From Saposhnikovia divaricata (lineage: Eukaryota > Streptophyta > Magnoliopsida > Apiales > Apiaceae), in NCBI GenBank assembly GCA_036435485.1, contig CM071594.1:104063001-104127000 (forward strand): a DNA stretch of 64,000 bases. The letters are read 5' to 3'. How positions within the stretch are numbered: the first letter of the stretch is position 1; the number at the start of each line of letters is the position of its first letter. This document shows positions 32,284 to 44,703 of the stretch, piece by piece. A model generated the notes under the pieces. It had not been told where the DNA came from and made no database searches. It worked only from the letters and a program-made list of their open reading frames with translations. Position numbers and translations under genes: made by a program.

Positions 32284-32526
32284 AGTGGTATCAGAGCTAT
32301 GGTTATAACGGTCCATAACAATCTCAATGGGCTTCAGAATGGATCCAAGGAAGAGGCAGATAGGCTATCCCAGGATGGGCTTAAGGAGGAGCAGGTGGGC
32401 CTTCCAGTGTGGGCCTTGGGGAGCCAGATAGCTAGATGGATTTCCAGTATGGGTCAAGGGGGAGCCAGATCACACAGAAGGAGGCAGATTCGACAGGTGT
32501 CGTGCCCGATGTGTGAAGGGGGAGAT

Positions 32527-32706
32527 TGTTAGGAGTTGTCCCACATCGATTGTGGGAGGGGCAGATTGCTAGTTAATAAGCAGCCTGTTAATTCCATTAG
32601 TATGAGGCCTTTTGGGAGTTACCCAAAAACAAATCCGTGCGGGCTTGGCCCAAAGCGGACAATATCATACTAATGTGGAGTTAAGGCATGCTTAGCAAGC
32701 CCAACA
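32527..32706 (+). repeat. TRIM LTR 2 (inner type)
   Basis: Starts TGTTAGGAGTTGTCCCAC, ends GCCCAACA, followed by a primer site. Confidence 0.88.
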
Positions 32707-32946
32707 AGTGGTATCAGAGCTATGGTTATAACGGTCCATAACGATCTCAATGGGCTCCAGAATGGATCCAAGGAAAAGGCAGATGGGCTGTCCCAGGTTG
32801 GGCTTAAGGGGGAGCAGGTGGGCATTCCAGTATGAGCCTAAGGGGAGCCAGATGGCCAGGAACTTCCAGTATGGGTCAAGGGGAGCAAATCACATAGAAG
32901 GAGGGAGATTCGGCAGATGTCGAGCCCGATGTGTGAAGGGGGAGAT

Positions 32947-33125
32947 TGTTAGGAGTTGTCCCACATCGTTTGTGGGAGGGGCAGATAGCTAGCTTATAAG
33001 CAGCTGTTAACTCCATTAGTATGAGGCCTTTTGGGAGTTACCCAAAAACAAATCCGTGTGGGATCGGCCCAAAGCGGACAATATCATACTAATGTGGAGT
33101 TAAGGCCTGCTTAGCATGCCCAACA
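32947..33125 (+). repeat. TRIM LTR 3 (inner type)
   Basis: Near-copy of LTR 2, followed by a primer site. The internal domain after it (33126-33359) differs from the first two. Confidence 0.88.
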
Positions 33126-33359
33126 AGTGGTATCAGAGCCCATGGTTCGGTAGTTGGATCCTAGGGGTTATGGGCTGCAGGTGTTCGATGTGAGAGGTTC
33201 CCCTAAGTGGCGATTGGAGATCTGTTGGGTTCCTTGTGTCGAAAGTCTTCCTGAAAGGTGTTCAGGCGGCGGGTTCTGCGGTTCTCAGCGGTGCAAGATG
33301 TGGACAGATTTATCGAGGGTTTAAGACCACAGGTTATGTTCTTGGTTTGAGGGGAGGAT

Positions 33360-33572
33360 TGTTGGGTGGTATCAACCCAAGTACCACATCGAGGAGATAA
33401 GAGATAATTCTCTTGTATATAGAGTAGCCAGATAACTTCATTAGTATGAGGCCTTTTGGGATGTGCCCAAAAAGCACATCCCAAAAGGCCTCATACTTTA
33501 TGAAAATGGGACTTGACTCAAAGCGGACAATATCATACTATTGTGGAATTATGGCTTGCTAGCAGCCCAACA
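33360..33572 (+). repeat. TRIM LTR 4 (outer type) with an internal perfect hairpin
   Basis: Matches LTR 1 but contains an inverted 24-bp insertion: 33443-33466 and 33474-33497 are perfect inverted copies around a 7-base loop. The hairpin replaces the AAATCCGTGCGGG text found in the other LTRs. Confidence 0.88.
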
Positions 33573-33577
33573 GTTAT

Positions 33578-34027
33578 GGTAGAATACCAATATATAAGGT
33601 GTGGGAGTTCATGAAGAGTAATGATGAGGAGGAGGAATCCTGCTCCATCACTATAACAACAGCTTCCATGCATATCATGAGAAACTCTACTGCAAACTTC
33701 AACATTTTCATGCACAATTTCCATCTCTCGTATATCATCAGCATCCTCTATATACCTGATCACCGCATCCCAAACTATATGTACAAACACTAGCATGCAC
33801 TTATATATTGTGTGCTCTATAATAAAACAGAGGAACGTTTTTGAATTACTTAGCATTATTCTTATGAAAATGCGCACATAATTTTTCTGAATAATAAAGT
33901 TTATATACTTTATAAATGAATATTTATTTTAATAAAATTTGAAATAAACGATAATTAAAAGCTGATGACAAGAAATAAATATTTTTATCTCATCATGCTC
34001 GAGTGGTGGACATTATGATTTAAGGAA
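33578..34027. other. Non-genic stretch between TRIM and LINE
   Basis: No recognisable gene or element boundary. Confidence 0.4.
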
Positions 34028-35395
34028 GAGTGATTCAAGACATGTACTCCCAAGCTAGTTCTTGCGTCCGGATCCCAGTGGGTGACTCACGTTTCTTCCC
34101 TGTGGAGATTGGGCTTCATCAGGGATCGGCCCTTAGTCCTCTTCTTTTCGCGCTTATCCTGGATGTCATGTCACGCGGGATCCTAGACGTCGTACCGTGG
34201 TGCATGCTCTTCGCTGACGATATCGTGCTAGTGGCGGAGTCAAGGGGGGAGGTCAACGAGAAGTTGGAACTATGGAGATCAACTTTGGAGTCACAAGGCT
34301 TGCGGGTGAGTAGAACTAAAACCGAGTATCTCTGGTGCAACTTCAGTGGCGAGGCCATCGACGAAGGGGTGGAGGTTAAGATCGAAGATCAGATCGTCCC
34401 GCATACGGATAAGTTCAAGTATCTGGGGTTGATCATCCAGAAGGAAGGTGAGGTTGAAGACGATGTCAAGCATCGTATCAATGCTGGGTGGCTAAGGTGG
34501 AGGGCAGCTTCAGGGGTCATGTGCGACAAGAAGGTTCCTTTAAAGTTGAAAGGGAGATTCTATAGAGCGGCTATCCGGCCTGCGTTGTTATATGGTTCTG
34601 AGTGCTGGGCAGCGAAGAAGACCCACGAAAGCACGTTGGAAGCAGCTGAAATGAGAATGTTGCGGTGGTCGTGTGGCCGCACGATGCTAGATAGAATCCC
34701 TAATAGGGTGTTCAGGACCGAGCTCGAAGTGGCGCCTCTTTCTGCGAAAGTTAGGGAAGGGAGGTTGAGATGGTTCGGCCACGTCCGTAGGAGGCGGCCG
34801 GAAGCCCCAGTGCGAAGGGTCGAGAGTCTTTCGGTCGTTGGGGTGAGGAGGAGAGGCAGACCGAGGAGGTCATGGGAAGAGCAGCTTAGGTTGGATTTGA
34901 AGGCTATGAACCTAAGTGAGACCATGACCGCTGACAGGTGTTCGTGGAGGCGGCAAATCAGAGTGGTGGACTCTCTTTTAGGGGACGGCTCTGTAGTGGA
35001 GAACCTCAGAGTTGGGTTGTCTCGGATGACCTTATCATAGGAGTTTGGCTTTGTCCGCTATCTTTTTCCATTCTCATTTATTATTTTTATTATCATATGT
35101 TTCCCGGTTGTGCAGGTGCAGGGAGCTTCGCTTGGTGGTATCTAGGGCCATGGTAGGTAAGTCCCGTGTGGAGAAAGCCATGGGCTCAGGTATTACTGTG
35201 AACTTTGTCGCATATCCTTTAGATTCCTTAGTATATATCACACACCGTATATGTCGTGCACCTAGCCGAGGGTCTTCACGGAAACAGCCTCCCTACCCTA
35301 AAAAGTGGGGGCATGGTCTGCGTACAACCTATCCTCCCCAGACCCTGCTCTGAGCAGGATATACTGGGTATGTTTGGTTTGGTTTGGTTTAAAAA
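34028..35395 (+). mobile_element. 5'-truncated RTE-type LINE with reverse transcriptase fragment
   Basis: An open frame to 35040 (about 335 aa) encodes the C-terminal half of an RTE reverse transcriptase. It shows GLHQGSALSPLLFAL, the catalytic WCMLFADDIVLVAE, KTEYLWC, DKFKYLGLIIQ, RPALLYGSECWAAKK and the RTE-type tail LRWFGHVRRR and RRRGRPRRSWEEQL. The 3' UTR includes CTGCGTACAACCTATCCTCC and CCAGACCCTGCTCTG, then a TTTGG-type repeat tail at about 35369-35390. The N-terminal endonuclease and RT fingers are missing. The remaining frame is open, so this insertion is not very old, but it cannot encode a complete protein. Base composition is clearly GC-richer than the neighbours. Confidence 0.9.
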
Positions 35396-36475
35396 GAAAA
35401 AATGAAAATAAGATTGGAGTGGTGTACATTAATTTAAGAAAATTAGAAAAAAGAGAATGTAGGAGCATCAACATGTACATTTATAAGTTCTCAATTATAT
35501 TTGTCCTCAATCATCATGTTTTGCCTTTTGGAGTTGAGTTGCATTTTGTCTGATAGTATTGTATGATACAAGTTACAATATAGTGGAAGCTCGATAATAA
35601 ATATTTGATAAATGAATAATTTTGTCAAATTAATAATTTTTTCCAATTTCAACATAATAGAGGCAGTATATTTTTTATCTCAATAAATGAATAATCTCGA
35701 TTAATGAATAAAAATTTTCAATCCTGAACATATTTATTTATCGAGATTTAACTGTATACAAACATTCATCCGTGTTCTTTTGTTTGAATCTGCATTTGTA
35801 TTTGAACTTCAAAGTACTCTAATTTATACCATATATCTTTGTATTAAATAAATTTCTAAAATGTATGAAAGTTCTTAATGAAACTTCTTTTTAAGCAACA
35901 AAAGCGCCTCATATCTACTTCTATTATTTTAACAGTGAATGTTTTTTTTTTTTGAAAAAAAACAGTGAATGTTAATACTTTGTATTTTCAACCACCACAT
36001 TAAAGTTGTTAATTAACTTAAAAACTAATAATTCAAAATATTCTTTATTTAAAGAGAATTATTAGAATCCCAAAAAGATTGCCAAAACTATTCCCAAATG
36101 AGTTGTCAATTTACTATTGATTGTTCCTAAGATAAACGGTTTTTCTAGTGTGTGCCCAAGGATACATGCTAAGAATCCGTGCTCGCTTAGTTGTTGGTAG
36201 AAATTTCATTAATAATGATCTGCATATACAAAAATCTCCCCCAATCAAAATTTTCCAACTCATTAAACACGAATTTTCCTAAGATAATGTTTTTTTTATT
36301 ATTAATTTATACATAGTAAGGCGTGCATGGCAAGGGCCTAGGAGCATTGATGTTTTCATGTAGTTGGCAGTGGTATATCCTGTAATTAAGCAGAAGATTG
36401 AGGGCGAAGACTTAAAATGAGTAGGAAAACTATTCATAACACATTACAGAAACTATTATATAGTAGATAGATAGA
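35396..36475. other. Non-genic AT-rich stretch
   Basis: Contains one small MITE-like repeat (35581-35756); otherwise no gene recognised. Confidence 0.45.
35581..35756. mobile_element. Small MITE-like repeat with imperfect inverted ends
   Basis: The left end TAGTGGAAGCTCGATAATAAAT and the reverse complement of the right end (TACAGTTAAATCTCGATAAAT) are similar. This CAGTGnAAnCTCTATAAATTAATA-like end recurs in plant genomes. No clear target duplication found; superfamily not assigned. Confidence 0.5.
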
Positions 36476-36477
36476 TA

Positions 36478-36736
36478 CTCCCTCCGTCTCTTAATTCTTT
36501 GCCCATTTTGACTTTTTACACTGTTCATTGTAAGCGATTGACTACTAATTTACGCATAATTTATAAGATCAAATATAGTCATGAGTGATCTTGTTGGATT
36601 CGTATTTATGAGTACTTTAATACAGTTAAATTTTTATATTTTGTACTAAAACGAAATTGAAGATATTAACGATTAAAAATGTGCATTGGCATGCGTGATA
36701 ATGATGAATGGGAAAAGAAATATGAGACAGAGGGAG
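36478..36736. mobile_element. Stowaway-like MITE, 259 bp
   Basis: Ends CTCCCTCCGTCTC and GAGACAGAGGGAG with flanking TA (36476-36477, 36737-36738). The interior contains TATAGTCATGAGTGATCTTG, shared in inverted orientation with the copy at 56055-56312, so both belong to one family. Confidence 0.9.
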
Positions 36737-37012
36737 TAGTAGATAGTAGATAGTAGATAGTAGATAACTTTTTTGGTCACCCCTTAATAATCAAACAATT
36801 TTCTCAAGTTCCCAAAAAAAAAAGTTTCTGATTTTTTTTAAAACGTATGAGTGCTGAATAATTATGTTTTCATACCTTTACTTTGTTACTTTATTCAAGA
36901 AGAGCCCTTTACTTTGTTACTTTATTCAAGAAGCCTTTCTCCATTTCAAAAAACTTGAAAGCGCCACTATAATTTGAACCAACAGTGATACAATCAGCCA
37001 TTTCTATATATT

Positions 37013-37020
37013 TATATAAA
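37013..37020 (+). promoter_or_regulatory. Putative TATA box of the kinesin-12 gene
   Basis: TATATAAA, followed after about 25 bp by a GT/CT-rich leader. A 5'-UTR intron (donor at 37174, acceptor ending at 37290) would separate it from the coding start. Confidence 0.45.
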
Positions 37021-37291
37021 GAAACTCACAGAGTGTGTGTGTCAGTGTGTGCTTTCTGTAGTAGCTATTTGAACTCAAGTGAAGCTTGAATTTGCATCTC
37101 ATAAGCAAAACTGAAGAAATTTCAGAGCTTCATCAACTTCAAGTTCACTTCTTTCTACTATAATTTCTTTCAGGTACAAACTTCATTTAAATCTTTATTT
37201 TTTAAAAATTTTGAATTTTAGAACAAATTATTTAGCTACCCAGTTCATTTTCTTGGTTAAAAATCTGATCTTTACATATTTTTTGTCAAGA

Positions 37292-40200
37292 ATGTTGCAA
37301 GATTCTAGAATTTCCCAGCGAAAACTTCGAAAAAGTTCCAATCTTGATGAAAAAGAGAATGCCCCAGTGAATACCAACACAATTGTAAATGAAGAAGTAG
37401 ATTTAAAGAGCACAAAGTTGTGTAAAACCCCTTTAAAGGCCTGTAAAAGTAGATGTAAAACACCAGAAAAGCAAGGGGTTTTAGCTGATAAGTCATATGG
37501 GGTCACTCAAAAGAATGTACTTAGCTCAAATGTGCCCGAAATGGGAGTTGAGTCGAGTAGATATTATACGAATGGGAATGGGGGTTTTGGTAATGTGATC
37601 ACTCCTGTATCAAGTAGACCAAATGGGAAAGGTAATTTAAGTTATTCGACACAAAGCACGCCTGTTAAGAGTGTTACTAGGCCTCCAAACCCGAAACTTT
37701 GTTTAACTGGTGGTGGAACTGGAGTTGCATCTGTTGGTGGAGGTGGTAGGATGGCTAATTTTGAAGCATTGTCTAAAGGGGTTCCGATTTCTAGTAGTTC
37801 ATCGACTGTGGTTAATACTATTGAAGTGCCTCATTTTGCTATTAAGGAAGATGCAAACTTCTGGATGGATCACAATGTGCAGGTAAGATTGGGTTTATTG
37901 CATCGTAAAGAAATGATTTTCTCCTTTGTTCTTTTCTCTGATTTTTAACAAAATGTGTGGTCAAATTATGTTGTCAGGTATTGATACGCGTTCGCCCCCT
38001 CAGTGGTCCAGAGAAAAGTATGTTTGGTTATAATAGGTGTTTAAAGCAAGAGAGTGCACAGTGTATTACCTGGATCGGACAACCTGAAAGTCGATTTACA
38101 TTCGATCATATAGCCTGTGAGACCCTTGATCAGGTATATCAGTTAATAGCTAATCAATTTTACTTGTCCTAGTCTGTTAATTCCTGCTGCTATGAAGTAA
38201 ATAATTCTGTAAGCTACTAATTTCTCATTCTTTAAAGTAGCTTATTCTCATATCTTCTTTTTAGTGAATACATGACCTCTTTATTTTTCTTCTCCAATGA
38301 TATTACTAAGTCAAGGTTAAAATGTGTTAGTAATGTTGCATAGGGTTTTCGTAAGTTTGTTTAAACTTTAGAGTGATTGTAATTTTGCAGGAAACACTTT
38401 TTACTACTGTTGGTCTGCCAATGGTGGAGAATTGCCTATCGGGATACAACAGCTGTATATTTGCTTATGGACAGGTATTGATCCTAAAATTTTACCTTAT
38501 TTGTACCTATAGTTCAGGTATAGAAATGAATATTACTTATAAATATGTAACTAAGACTGGACGCTGATTGTATCATGCAGAGAAGTAGTTCTCTGTAATT
38601 TATATGTCACTTGTACAATTATTTATAGCATCTCCAAGAGCCTCTCTAAACAAGCTCTTAAATCAAAATATAAAGAGGATAACAAAATATGAAGCTCCAA
38701 GAGACTCTTAGGAGCTCTAAAAACCTTAAGAGCCTCTTCTCTCTCCTCTATTTTAAGAGCCACGGAAATCTATGTCCTAACTTGCTAGGAGTCATGTTGT
38801 TTATAATATATTTAGGAGCCAACTAGGAGACTCTTGGAGATGCTCTATAACAGTAACAGGAAGAAAAGTTCTGAGATGGTAAATTACGTGAGAATATCTT
38901 ATAATAGTAACCAGATATGTTGGAAACCTGGAAATACTAGTAAAAATCTACATCAATCATTCTATTGCTGCTAAGGTCTCGTAAATGTCCAGTTATTGCT
39001 GTGTGTATAGCTTCTGTTATTCATTTAATGTGTAATCAAGCAATATTGCTAATGCTGACTAAAGTTTTTCCAGCTTGATGCAAGTATAGCATTGCTTTTG
39101 TTAATATGCTCAAGGCATATCTGGTAAGACTATAGTCATTTGCATGTAGTTCCGTAATATTATTCAGCTGGTGTTTTTTTTAGCTTCGGAAGTTTGGCAA
39201 TCTCTGTAGAGGAGTTTAGAAACTCCTTTTATGTTGCTAAGTTTTCCTTTTCCTACCTTATGTTCAATTAATGCACGTCTTATTTTGGTATGGATGATTA
39301 AAATCATTGAATATGTAGACTGGAAGCGGGAAGACATACACAATGCTTGGTGACATCAATAACCTAGGAGACAAGTCCAGTCCAGATCGTGGAATGACAT
39401 CACGAATATTTGAATTTTTGTTTGCAAGAATACGAGCAGTAAGTTTATTCTGTCTTTGCAGTGTATCTAGTTAGCCGCTTATATATAACTTAATCTATAC
39501 TGTCAACTACTTCATTTGTCTTCTTTATTCATCTCTTAACAGGAGAGAGAAAGCCGAAAGGATGATAGATTGGTATACAATTTGAAATGCTCCTTTTCAG
39601 AGATTTACAATGAACAAATTACTGATCTTCTTGATCCTTCTTCCACAAATTTGCTAGTAAGAATGCCTCTGTAATAATGCATTTTGTTACTGAATTGTAT
39701 ATGTTTCTGCCCTCTTATTTTTATATCTCTCTTCTACAAAGCTCCGCGAGGATACAAGAACAGGTATATATGTTGAAAACCTCTCGGAATATGAAGTACA
39801 GACTGTAGGTGATATTTTAAAGCTTCTTAGTCAGGTAGGTCTTTGATCCATAATCGTACTGAATTAGATCTTATTGATGGAAATGTATACAAGCACAAAC
39901 GAATTGCATGCAGTGTAATTTCAATTGCTTATTGTTGCTTCTCACACAGGGTTCGTCAAATAGGAAAGTAGCTGCAACAAATATGAATAGGGAAAGCAGC
40001 CGTTCACACAGTGTCTTCACATGTGTGATTGAGAGTAGGTGGGAAAAGGATTCTACGCCCTATCTAAGATTTGCAAGGTTGAACCTTGTTGATCTTGCCG
40101 GTTCAGAAAGGTAACATGTGCCCAAATTTTTAGGTCCTGTCCTAGTTCACTTACAATGGCTGGCTTAAACAATTTTGTTTTAAAAAAAATTATCACTTTA

Positions 40201-43200
40201 ACGTAATTGTCCAAAATTTCCTACAAAGTACGGAAGTGTGAATAAATGTTGATGGCCCACAAGTTTGAACTTTAAATGAGTCCGAAAATGGTATTTGATA
40301 TACGAGTTAGTTTAAAGTTTTTGCAGGAGCTGTGTAGGTAGTATTATTACCAGTTGCTTAGGATGCTCACTAAGTTACTACTTACTACTTACTAGTACTC
40401 TTTCAGGCAGAAAACTTCTGGTGCTGAGGGAGACCGTCTAAAGGAAGCTGCTAGTATTAACAAATCGTTGTCTACACTGGGGTAAGTGGGTAACATGATC
40501 ATCTTCTCTCAACTATTTTCTTGTTAGGAAGTTTTGTCTTTTTCTAGGAGTATTTCTAAATTGATTTAAGGTTAACTATTTCTGCTCAGTCATGTTATTA
40601 TGCTTCTTGGGGATGTGGTACATGCCAAGACAAAGCATGTTCCTTATAGAGATTCAAAGCTGACATTTCTTCTACAGGTTAGCTTAATACGATTTCTTGC
40701 ACCTACATTTTTGAATTCTACGACACATTATTGCCAATGATTATTTCTTGCACCTACAATATATATCTATATGCTTTCAACAAAATGCAGGATTCATTGG
40801 GCGGAAACTCAAAGACAATGATTATTGCCAATGTCAGCCCCTCTATCTGGTTTGTCCCAAATCTTTGACTGGTTTCTAATTACGTTACTGTAATGCTGAA
40901 CCTCTAAAGCTTTACAATCTTTTCTAGCTGTGCTGCCGAAACACTGAACACTTTAAAGTTTGCACAGCGAGCGAAACTAATCCAAAACAATGTAAGCTTT
41001 ATTCTCGTATGATTGAACTTGGTTTTACAATATGACTCACCCTTTTACCTATGATAATTTTCTCTTCTCTTCGTGATAAAGGCCGTGGTAAATGAAGATT
41101 CACCTGAAGCTGTGACTGCATTAAAACATCAGATTCACCTTCTAAAGGTAAATTCAGTGTTTCAAATTCTTCTTCTTCATTTATCGATAACTAAACAAAG
41201 TCACACACCGACCTTTTCTTTGACAAGATTGAACCCCTGACCTCCCGTAAAGAGAGTGAGGGAGATACTGCTTGAGGAACAGGCGTTTGGGTACAATTTT
41301 CTAACTAATGAGTGGTTCTGAAATAGGAGGAACTTCTTGTATTCAAAAAGCAAAACGTGGCCCGGCCTCTTACATTTGGTTCAGCATGCATAGAAAATAC
41401 AAGGCAAGAAAATGGAAGTGCTTGCAAAATTATGGAACTTGAAATGGGTTATCACGATAAGGAAGATTCTTCAGAACTGGTAGGTTTGTTTAGGTTTTTA
41501 GCAGATAATTAAAATTTGAGAGAAATATTTTGTGATTTACACTTTATTAGAGATCGAACTTCAAGTACAGCTTAGACTTGTTATAATTCACTAACATATG
41601 CTGACAAACTGTCTTTCAGGAGTCCAATTTGAAGGTTACATCTTTCGATGAACAACTTTTTGAGGCTGTTCAGCAGGAGAAAGAAGAGATGCACCAAATT
41701 CTGTTGAAGCGCACACAAGAAGTTGTGGATTTGCAGCTGGAATCGGATATTCTGAAGATCATGTTGCAGGAAGAGAGGTCATTTCTCCGTGACCAGGAGA
41801 ATAAGGCACTTTGCTTGAACAGGGAACTTGAGTTGGCCAAAGAAAAAGCTTCACAAGTAGCCAAACAATATGAGAATACAAAGGACGAGCTCAGAGTAGT
41901 AAAATCACTTACTGAAGCTCTGGAATCTGAAAAGCTTACATCCTTGAGGGAAATGGAGGATCTTCGGGATAGTTGCAACCACTATGTGGATCAATTGCAC
42001 AGACAGGAGACTGAAATCTCCTTGTTCAAAATGCAAGCCTTTAATAAAGTGAATCCGTCGTCTTACAAACTTTCTAAAGCTGAAGAATCTTATTTACAAG
42101 TTCAGTTCAAAAAGATGCATGATTCTCTTGAAGAAGTAAGGAGACTGAATACGTGGCACCAAAGTAATATTTCATCTCATGGATCTAATGAAAATGAATT
42201 TGAAAAAGTTCTTAGGCAGGCTAGGGCTGAAACTGCCAAGGTGATAGTTTGCTTGCAAGAAGAACTTGGCATTCTCCAGCAGCAAGTCCAAAAGAGTTAT
42301 CTAAGAGAGATGGAGACGGAAGGGGAGTTGATTACTTTGAAAAATGAGCACAATGAGTTGCAGACAAAGTTGGAAGTTGTGACTCAAAACAATAAAAGTT
42401 TAGTTGAAAAGCTTGACGAGAAAGATAAACAATGTAAAGCACTGTCTGAAATGCTGGAATTAGGGACAACTGAGATTGAAGTTTTTCTTTCCTGTGGACA
42501 AAAGGCTCTCGAAGATGCCACAGATCAGATTGATGCTATCTCTGGTTCATCACCCCAGAAAAGAAATTGGATATCTAAACAATTAAGCTCGATGAGAAAG
42601 AGCATATCTGAAAAAGAGTTCATGATTGAAGAACTCACTCACAATTTGGAGGAGGCAACTATCAGAAGAAGTGAAATGGAGAGCATGTTAAAAACCTTGA
42701 GAGGAGCAGCTTTGGTTATAACTCAAGAACACCAACGAAATTGCAGGGAAAAGGAGAAAGAGGTCTTTCTTTTGACATCAGAACTGAGTGAGAAAGTATT
42801 GATCATAGCAGAGTTGGAGAACAAATTGAAGCGTGAAGAGGAAGAGCGAAGGAATGCATCAATGTGTGCCACTGCTGCTTTTGTGGTTGTAAGCAGATTG
42901 TCTGAGATGAACTGTGAGTACCTAAACTCAATGAAAAAAAAAGATATCCAGCTAAATGAATCCATAGAATTAAGTTTGCAGAAAGATACTTTTCTCCATA
43001 ATCAGGCTGTACAATGCGATGGACAGAAACAAACATGTTTTCTCAGAACCAACCTAGAAGTGGCACGGTTGCAGCTGGCTGGAGCACTGAAGCATGTCAA
43101 CAATTTGGAACAAAACCTTGGAAAATTTGAAAAATCTAACATTATGAAGATAACGAAGATCCTTGAAGAGTTAAAAGATTGCATTTTATCTCTTGAATCA

Positions 43201-44258
43201 CGGCTGAAGCATAGCAGTGATGTTTTAGGATATGAGGATGAGAAGTTTATACTTGATCTACCTGCTAAAGAGATTGAGGTTCTTGTTTTGGCATCAGAAC
43301 TAGAACAAATGGCTTTTGATAAATTTAGACTGCAAACAGAGTATACAAGATCTTCTGCTGCTCTAGAAAAAGTTAAAGAAGACCTGCTACTTAAATGTTT
43401 AGATGCGGAGTTAAAAGACTGGATCTTGCTTGACAAGGAAAATAAGGTTGCTGGTCTTCTGAATGTAATTGAAGTAGCAAAAATGGAACTCAATAAAAGA
43501 AACTCGGAAATTTCAGATATAAAAAAAGTAAAAGAGGATTTTGAGCAAGATCTCAATCTACTGAAGGATGTTGCTTGTGTAAACGGTACTTTGAAAAAAG
43601 AAATTGGAGGAGTGACAGAAGCAAATATGAGACTGTCATCGAAGATTGCTAAACTTGAACAGAAATATGAAAAATCATTGGAAGACACGCAAGTGTCTTG
43701 TAATGAGAATGGAAAAAGGCTTCAAGAAGCTCTCCACCACATGCAAAGTCTTGAGAAAGAGATAGCTGCTAAAGATAAAGAGGTTATAATAATTGTTTCA
43801 TTAATGTTAATAAATTAATATAAAATTTGATTTATAGCTATCATTAAGTAATTGGAGAATCTAAGATTTTAGTTTTCTGATTTATTAACAGATAGGCCAA
43901 TACAAAACTTGCATATCTGAGCTAAGTCAACACTCAGGAGTACATGCTCGTGATTGCAAGCAAAAGGTGGATCATCGCGTACTCAATAGACCATACTAGA
44001 CACTATAAATTTGTGTGAGAAGAGAGTAGCTGACATGAAAGTTCCGAAATAATTTATGTTTTTATTATTTTAATTTTGGCAATAGTTCAAGTGACTTAAA
44101 GCTAATGTTATATTTGTTTGATTTAACATATATAGCCTGCAAAGAATGACAAGCATTCTGCTGGGGTACCTCACATTGCTGAGCTTGAATCCTTGGGTGT
44201 GAATGGACAGGTGGTAGATTATATGCCTCAACATGACACTGAAAGCTACATTCTTTAA
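37292..44258 (+). CDS. Kinesin-12 family motor protein, multi-exon
   Basis: Exons: 37292-37882, 37978-38133, 38391-38474, 39319-39438, 39543-39656, 39742-39834, 39950-40110, 40407-40481, 40590-40677, 40791-40849, 40928-40991, 41082-41147, 41327-41479, 41620-43782, 43892-43966, 44136-44258. Junctions are GT/AG and in phase; about 1394 aa. Start chosen at MLQDSRISQRKL, just after a 5'-UTR intron. After a roughly 195-residue non-motor head the motor has VLIRVRPL, CITWIGQPESRFTFD, P-loop GQTGSGKT (276-283), switch I NRESSRSHS (399-407) and switch II LVDLAGSE (432-439). A 720-codon coiled-coil exon follows. ITWIG.PESRFTFD is typical of the POK/KIN-12C-F branch (family knowledge), implying a phragmoplast/division-site role. 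The last two exons and the stop are the least certain, since coding relics continue downstream. Confidence 0.85.
38628..38846. mobile_element. MITE with AGCATCTCCAAGAG inverted ends in kinesin intron 3
   Basis: AGCATCTCCAAGAG at the left and CTCTTGGAGATGCT at the right are perfect inverted copies about 220 bp apart. The interior repeats AAGAGCCTC/GAGGCTCTT-like words, giving a foldback. Superfamily and target duplication were not resolved. Confidence 0.75.
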
Positions 44259-44377
44259 ATTGAAAATTTAGTAACATGTTTTTAACTCTAAGATATTTCA
44301 GATATTAATGCTTGATTCGAGATTAGCTGCTGCAAAGAGCATAACATGTGATGTATTGTGTGATTTACGGGACCTTG

Positions 44378-44703
44378 GGTCAGACATTTGCGGTTATGTG
44401 GTATGCTTGCACACTTGTCACCGCTTCTTTTAACTCGTTAAGAATTCACTTGCAACTTATAATCATGATATTGTCGTTGTTGGGTCTTATTTCCTGGCTT
44501 AAAGTATTCATAATAGATACACCAAAGGTCTTGATATTTAGGTCAGACATTTGCGGTTATGTGGTATGCTTGCACACTTGTCACCGCTTCTTTTAACTCG
44601 TTAAGAATTCACTTGCAACTTATAATCATGATATTATTGTCGTTGTTGGGTTTTATTTCCTGGCTTAAAGTATTCATAATAGATACACCAAGGTCTTGAT
44701 TTA
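44378..44703. repeat. 163-bp tandem duplication downstream of the kinesin stop
   Basis: Two copies of a unit starting GGTCAGACATTTGCGG (44378 and 44541), with only small indels (ATATTGTCG versus ATATTATTGTCG). Confidence 0.92.

Larger units (their letters stand above)
32095..33572 (+). mobile_element. TRIM-type element with four LTRs and three internal domains
   Basis: The outer ends are TGTTGGGTGG and CCCAACA, flanked by an exact 5-bp target duplication GTTAT (32090-32094, 33573-33577). Order: LTR 32095-32283, internal, LTR 32527-32706, internal, LTR 32947-33125, internal, LTR 33360-33572. Each internal domain starts with the Met-tRNA primer site (TGGTATCAGAGC) and ends in a purine tract (GAAGGGGGAGAT or GAGGGGAGGAT). 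There is no coding capacity. Short LTRs (179-213 bp) and tiny internal domains define TRIMs. The two inner LTRs start TGTTAGGAG and differ in their 5' part from the two outer ones. Confidence 0.9.

Noticed and set aside
34028..35040. Domesticated reverse transcriptase gene
   Set aside because: The 335-residue frame starts in mid-domain, has no promoter or own start, and is followed by an RTE 3' tail; it is a 5'-truncated LINE.
41222..41290. Third SINE head in a kinesin intron
   Set aside because: A weak box B-like GGTTCAATCTT is present on the minus strand but no convincing box A, so not listed as a feature.
42723..43688. Antisense frames of up to 228 codons over the kinesin coiled-coil exon
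   Set aside because: Serine/phenylalanine-rich mirror of E/K-rich coiled coil; the sense exon is phase-correct with flanking splice sites.
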